A stretch of DNA of 8,828 bases from Victivallales bacterium. Lineage in GTDB: Bacteria; Verrucomicrobiota; Lentisphaeria; Oligosphaerales; Oligosphaeraceae. This document shows, piece by piece, positions 5,450-8,828 of this stretch. Below the pieces are notes generated by a model. The model did not search any database, had not been told where the DNA came from, and saw only the letters and a program-made list of their open reading frames with translations. Every line of letters starts with the position of its first letter. The stretch's first letter is position 1. A program made the position numbers and the translations under genes. Location: contig JAFYGL010000527.1 of NCBI GenBank assembly GCA_017543165.1, positions 1-8,828 of the forward strand, in the 5' to 3' direction.

Positions 5450-6418
5450 TCATTCCAGGATGACAAAGTCCGTGCCAGGAACGGTCTTGCGGAGTTGCTC
5501 AGCCAGGGGCCTGCCTCGTACAAACACGGCGGTGGAGAACACATCTGAATGCACGCCACGTTTTGTAATTGCGGTCACCGAGGCAAATTGCGTCACAGGC
5601 GTGCCAGTGGCGGGATCCATGATGTGCCCGATCTTGCGGCCCTGTATGATTCTGCTTCGTTCGTAGTTGCCGCTGGTGGCGACGGCGCAGCCCTTCAGCT
5701 TCAGCACGCGAGCCACGGCGGTCTTGTTCTCTGGGTCGCGTATGGATACCTTGAATGCATCTTTGCCACCAGGGACCTTTTCCGATAAAAAAAGGTTGCC
5801 TCCCAGGTCAATCATATACATGTCAATGCCGTATTTGTCCAAAATGGCCTTTGCGATATCGGCGGCATAGCCTTTTGCAATGCCGCCAAAGTCCAATGCC
5901 ATGCCCTCCACGGGAAAGCGCACGGAACGGGCACGGTCGTCAAATTGCACCTTGCCAAGGCCAACCTTCTCCAAGGCAGCGGCGATTTCCTCCTGGGTGG
6001 GCAAGGTTTCCTTCTTTTTATGGAAGTCCCAAAGACGCATGACCGCACCGACAGTGGGATCAAACGCCCCCTCCGTCAATGAAAATGCATCGCGGGAGGC
6101 GACTATTATGTTCCACAGCGCCTCGCTGCAAACAAATGCCTCGACATAGGCGGTGTCATTGAGACGATGCAGTTCAGAGGCAGCGTCATACGCATTGATT
6201 ACGTTGTGCAGTTCCTGCAATTCAAAGAGGATTTCCTTGAATGCACTGTCCATGACTGCCTCATCACCGCCCCAAAGTGTAACATTGCACACCGTATTGA
6301 ACACGGCAAGTTCATAGCTTTTCCCTGTCGGCCCCTTCCTGCCACGGAACACCAGGCATGCAACGAGCAGCACTATGACAATGGCAGTTATTATATAATA
6401 TCTGATAGCGTTATTCAT
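5450..6418 (-). CDS. apbE: ApbE-family FAD:protein FMN transferase, membrane-anchored
   Basis: Flavin transferase that attaches FMN covalently to a Ser/Thr of target proteins outside the cytoplasmic membrane, using FAD and Mg2+. The 322 residues are the family's usual length. The N-terminus has a hydrophobic segment at 7-24 with LVAC at 18-21, which fits a lipobox with C21 as the lipidated cysteine. Hydrophobic residues after C21 leave a plain membrane anchor possible. Family motifs in order are SELHRLN (81-87), GAFDPTVG (117-124), DFGGIAKGYA (176-185), IDLGGN (203-208), ATSGNYER (247-254), HIMDPATG (265-272) and SDVFSTA (291-297), whose D292 and T296 match Mg2+ ligands. Its ATG overlaps the end of the upstream VWA gene by 8 nt, indicating translational coupling. 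No flavinylated Nqr/Rnf-type target gene is visible nearby, so its substrate is unknown. Confidence 0.93.
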   Translation of the reverse strand: MNNAIRYYIITAIVIVLLVACLVFRGRKGPTGKSYELAVFNTVCNVTLWGGDEAVMDSAFKEILFELQELHNVINAYDAASELHRLNDTAYVEAFVCSEALWNIIVASRDAFSLTEGAFDPTVGAVMRLWDFHKKKETLPTQEEIAAALEKVGLGKVQFDDRARSVRFPVEGMALDFGGIAKGYAADIAKAILDKYGIDMYMIDLGGNLFLSEKVPGGKDAFKVSIRDPENKTAVARVLKLKGCAVATSGNYERSRIIQGRKIGHIMDPATGTPVTQFASVTAITKRGVHSDVFSTAVFVRGRPLAEQLRKTVPGTDFVILE

Positions 6419-7790
6419 CTTTTAATCTAACCTCAAGCCCCCATTCGGCAGGCTTCTCACCTTCGCTTGTAAGACACCAGAGCACAGGATACGGCGGGCG
6501 CTGCGCAGGCGCGTCGCCAAAGCCATCCGTCATGTACAAAAACACCTGCGGCTGCAATTCTGGATGCTGCTTTATATAAAGAAATGGAGGGCACAAGGAT
6601 GTGCCGCCCAGGCCATTTATGCGTATTTTGCTTGTGTCAATCGGATGGTCATTGTCGTAAGTATTGACACTTTTAATGCACCTGTCGCATTGAATCACGG
6701 TGATTTCGTATTCGCCAAAGGCCTTGCACAATGCGGCAAGTTCCGCCACGAACGCGGGCAGGTATTCCTCCGTGCTGCCGCTGGTGTCTATCGCCAGCAC
6801 CAAGGTCAATTTTGGCAGACGCTTCCTGCCTGGCAGGTACAATCCCCTGCTGACAAAGCGCCTGTTGGGCGGCAGCCAATCCCTCTCCCCGCGCACGAAC
6901 ATGGTAATGTACGAGGCCAAAAGCTGCTTCCATGAGAGCGTCTCCCTTTCTTCCGGTGCGACGAATTTGCTGAAGTGGCCAGGCAATTTGCCTGCCTGCT
7001 TCAAGCGTGTGGCGGTATCGCCGAGTATTTCCTCCCAATCCACATCTGCTTCGTCAAAAAGCCCGCCGCCCGCATCGTCTGCCTGCTCGTTCTGGTCAAC
7101 CTCGCCTTCCCCGTCTCCCCATTCACTTCGGTCCCCGCTGCCCTGCTTGTCCTCCTTTTCCTCCTTGCTGTCCTTTCCGTCCTTGCCGTCCTTTCCGTCC
7201 TTGCCTTCCTTGCCGTCCTGTTCTTCGTCTTGCGTGTCGCTGGCGCCCTGCCCTTCCTGGTTCTCAGGCTGCGGCAGGGAACGTGCCGCCTTTGGCGTCT
7301 GGTATTCGTGGAAATCCTTCGCGTCCAGGCAGGCCAGTTCATCGCTTATGCGCTCGTATATCCACTCGGCGGACTGTCCCACCCAGTCCTCCTGATACGG
7401 GAGCATTTCCTCGAAGAACCCGTCAGCGGTGAGAATCAAATCAGTTTCGATGTCGCAGGCATAGTTGAAGCGCTGTATGTCCCTGTCCCCCAGACGCTGT
7501 GAATGCCGCATTGCGCAATGCCATACCTCGTGCGCCACCAGCCCCATTCTTTCCTCTGGCGTCAGCGACAGGAAATAATCCACCTCAAAGAATGCCTTTT
7601 TGCCGTCGTTCTGGGCAGTGCCGTAAATAGTGCCGAATGCGGGCACCAGTTCCAAATGGAATGCAAGGCTTGCCACAAAGGGGTGTTTTTCCAGCATGTC
7701 GGCACGGGCCTGTGTCAAAAGCCGTGCGCAAAGTTCCCGTCTTTCCTCGCGGGTGCCTTGCAATGCTGTTCCTTCCCTGGGCATTGTCAT
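6411..7790 (-). CDS. Putative metallopeptidase-VWA fusion protein (DUF2201 type)
   Basis: A 459-residue cytoplasmic protein without signal peptide or membrane segment. The N-terminal half has a zinc-peptidase-like HEVWH at 87-91 followed by CAMRH and by ACDIETD (111-117), which could give the third metal ligand. Residues about 165-245 are a low-complexity acidic/lysine linker with GKD repeats. The C-terminal half is a VWA domain with a complete MIDAS: DTSGS at 335-339, GGTS at 395-398 and TDG at 421-423. This layout fits the DUF2201 family (N-terminal metallopeptidase-like plus VWA-like domain), which is found beside AAA+ ATPases. The likely role is as the substrate-adapter partner of the upstream ATPase in a metal-dependent remodelling complex. 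The frame extends to 7844, but the ATG at 7788-7790, 4 nt after the ATPase stop, is preferred since longer versions overlap that gene. Whether the peptidase is active is unknown. Confidence 0.85.
   Translation of the reverse strand: MTMPREGTALQGTREERRELCARLLTQARADMLEKHPFVASLAFHLELVPAFGTIYGTAQNDGKKAFFEVDYFLSLTPEERMGLVAHEVWHCAMRHSQRLGDRDIQRFNYACDIETDLILTADGFFEEMLPYQEDWVGQSAEWIYERISDELACLDAKDFHEYQTPKAARSLPQPENQEGQGASDTQDEEQDGKEGKDGKDGKDGKDSKEEKEDKQGSGDRSEWGDGEGEVDQNEQADDAGGGLFDEADVDWEEILGDTATRLKQAGKLPGHFSKFVAPEERETLSWKQLLASYITMFVRGERDWLPPNRRFVSRGLYLPGRKRLPKLTLVLAIDTSGSTEEYLPAFVAELAALCKAFGEYEITVIQCDRCIKSVNTYDNDHPIDTSKIRINGLGGTSLCPPFLYIKQHPELQPQVFLYMTDGFGDAPAQRPPYPVLWCLTSEGEKPAEWGLEVRLKDE
7170..7214 (-). 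repeat. In-frame 9-nt coding repeat (Gly-Lys-Asp units)
   Basis: Five 9-nt units run through 7170-7214, and two exact 18-nt copies cover 7170-7187 and 7188-7205. On the minus strand each unit encodes a G-K-D-like triplet (KEGKDGKDGKDGKD at residues 194-207 of the VWA protein). The unit keeps the frame, so copy number can change without breaking the gene. The linker is likely flexible and unstructured. Confidence 0.85.
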
Positions 7791-7794
7791 AATA

Positions 7795-8828
7795 CTACTG
7801 CTGCTTTTGGGAATTGACGCCCAGTTTGCCAAGCAGCGTGGCATAAACGGGATGCTCGGTCAGCACTTTCCTGCGTGCCTTGTCTGTAATACGCTCGAAT
7901 ATGCCATTCATCAGCATAGTTGCGAAATCATTGCCCAGCTGCAATGAGAATCTCAGCACCGTATCCGCAAGTCGTGCATAATTGGAGGCGTTCTTCTCCA
8001 TTGATAAATAATATGTCAGTGCCCCGCACAATGCGTATATCATATCTGGACGATTCGGCACGGCAGGCACCATTCCATTCAGCAGTTCGTCGCGCAGCCC
8101 GCTTCTGAAGAACATGCTGCGGAGAAACGCCAGGAATTCCACGGCTGCGCCCGCGCCCACAAGACCAGGCACTGCATACGTCAGCATATTGCTGTGCCCA
8201 GTATGCTCGGCAATCTTCAGCATCGTGCTCACGCGCTCCCAGCTGCGGGGGCTTGGCCAGCCACGCTCCAGCGTCTCGCCTTCCTGGCAGAACAGCAATT
8301 CAGGACGATAGCGTATGAAATTGACCACAGCCTCATGCACCTTGTGCGCCTCAGCCCAGGCGATAAAACTCTCCGCCTCAGGCTTGACCTCCACATGCAT
8401 GAAACGGTTCGCCAATGCGCTTGACATTGCGCATGCCACCGCATTGTCCTCCACACGGTTGCCTGCCGCGACGATGTACCATCCATTGGGCACTGTGTAT
8501 AAATCGCCCAAACGCCTGTCCAGGATAAATTCGTATGCGGCGACCTGCAGTGTCCTGTCCGCCGCAGTCAATTCATCGAAGATGATGATGCCCCTGCTGT
8601 TCTTGTCCCGCGGCCATTCCGAGGATACCAGCCACTTGACTGCATCATTCTCAGGCACGGGGAGACCTCTCATGTCCACAGGCTCCCGTTGCGCCAGGCG
8701 CACATCCACGAAGCCAATGCCCAGTTCCTTCGCCAGTTCGCGCACAAGGGTGGATTTTCCCACGCCAGGCGCACCCCATATCATAATCGGCGGTATCATC
8801 TGGGCAGGCTCTTCCAGGTAGTCCTGTC
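7795..8828 (-). CDS. MoxR-type AAA+ ATPase (AAA_5 family), 5' end beyond the window
   Basis: Cytoplasmic AAA+ ATPase of the MoxR/dynein-related type, which remodels protein complexes, often with a VWA protein as partner. The ATG at 8797-8799 is probably not the start: the frame stays open to the edge, reading QDYLEEPAQ before it, and only eight residues would precede Walker A, fewer than the family needs. Counting from that Met, Walker A is GAPGVGKST (9-17), Walker B IIIFDELTAA (71-80, with D75 and E76), sensor 1 AAGNR (111-115), and an NRF arginine region at 131-133. WPSPRSW follows in the lid or sensor 2 region. The C-terminal 150 residues are helical-looking and unassigned. The TAG stop is 4 nt from the ATG of the metallopeptidase-VWA gene, a strong sign of one operon and one complex. 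Its promoter is outside the window. Confidence 0.92.
   Translation of the reverse strand, partial: QDYLEEPAQMIPPIMIWGAPGVGKSTLVRELAKELGIGFVDVRLAQREPVDMRGLPVPENDAVKWLVSSEWPRDKNSRGIIIFDELTAADRTLQVAAYEFILDRRLGDLYTVPNGWYIVAAGNRVEDNAVACAMSSALANRFMHVEVKPEAESFIAWAEAHKVHEAVVNFIRYRPELLFCQEGETLERGWPSPRSWERVSTMLKIAEHTGHSNMLTYAVPGLVGAGAAVEFLAFLRSMFFRSGLRDELLNGMVPAVPNRPDMIYALCGALTYYLSMEKNASNYARLADTVLRFSLQLGNDFATMLMNGIFERITDKARRKVLTEHPVYATLLGKLGVNSQKQQ

Noticed and set aside
6700..7502. Plus-strand frames of 175-231 codons with Ser/Pro-rich or Val/Leu-rich repeats
   Set aside because: The repeats are the antisense reading of the GKD linker repeat in the VWA gene, not an independent protein.

Overview
The window carries seven substantial protein-coding genes and one gene start, all on the minus strand, so transcription runs from right to left. 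The genes are bacterial in type. Clear purine-rich ribosome binding sites precede several starts: an AAGGAG-type site for the left-edge gene, AAGGAAGAG for gdhA and GGGAGAG for nagB. This argues against Bacteroidota, which usually lack such sites. The glutamate dehydrogenase is of the anaerobe (Clostridium symbiosum) type. Together with moderate G+C and amino-sugar catabolism, this fits an anaerobic, perhaps gut or rumen, bacterium. I cannot assign a phylum; a PVC-group lineage is only a guess.

Right part (about 5450-8828): a tightly packed operon of a MoxR-type AAA+ ATPase (5' end beyond the window), a protein joining a putative HEXXH metallopeptidase domain to a VWA/MIDAS domain, and a membrane-anchored or lipoprotein ApbE-type FMN transferase. 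The first junction has a 4-nt gap and the second an 8-nt overlap. ATPase plus VWA is a known chaperone-like pairing; ApbE as the coupled third gene is the less expected part.

Middle part (about 3172-5392): serS has its own putative promoter and is followed 27 nt later by nagB. After nagB comes an 18-bp stem whose loop is a tandem 8-nt repeat; it is probably the nagB terminator or a mobile hairpin. Next is a 12-TM-class anion/cation symporter-like permease of the ArsB/NhaD/SLC13 superfamily, substrate unknown.

Left part (1-1890): gdhA encodes a hexameric-type glutamate dehydrogenase whose coenzyme-specificity positions look NAD-type, not NADP-type. It has a structured leader with a 15-position hairpin. 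Downstream is a 376-nt non-coding stretch with three separate inverted-repeat elements, one built on a degenerate 9-nt tandem repeat. A new gene starts at position 49 and leaves the window.

Functionally, NagB releases ammonia from glucosamine-6-phosphate and GDH interconverts ammonia and glutamate, so these two genes could meet in nitrogen handling. They are not clearly in one transcript. I see no phage, transposase, CRISPR, rRNA or tRNA gene. The most unusual items are the hairpins with tandem repeats in or beside the loop, the ATPase/metallopeptidase-VWA/ApbE operon, and an unusual motif 3 in the seryl-tRNA synthetase.
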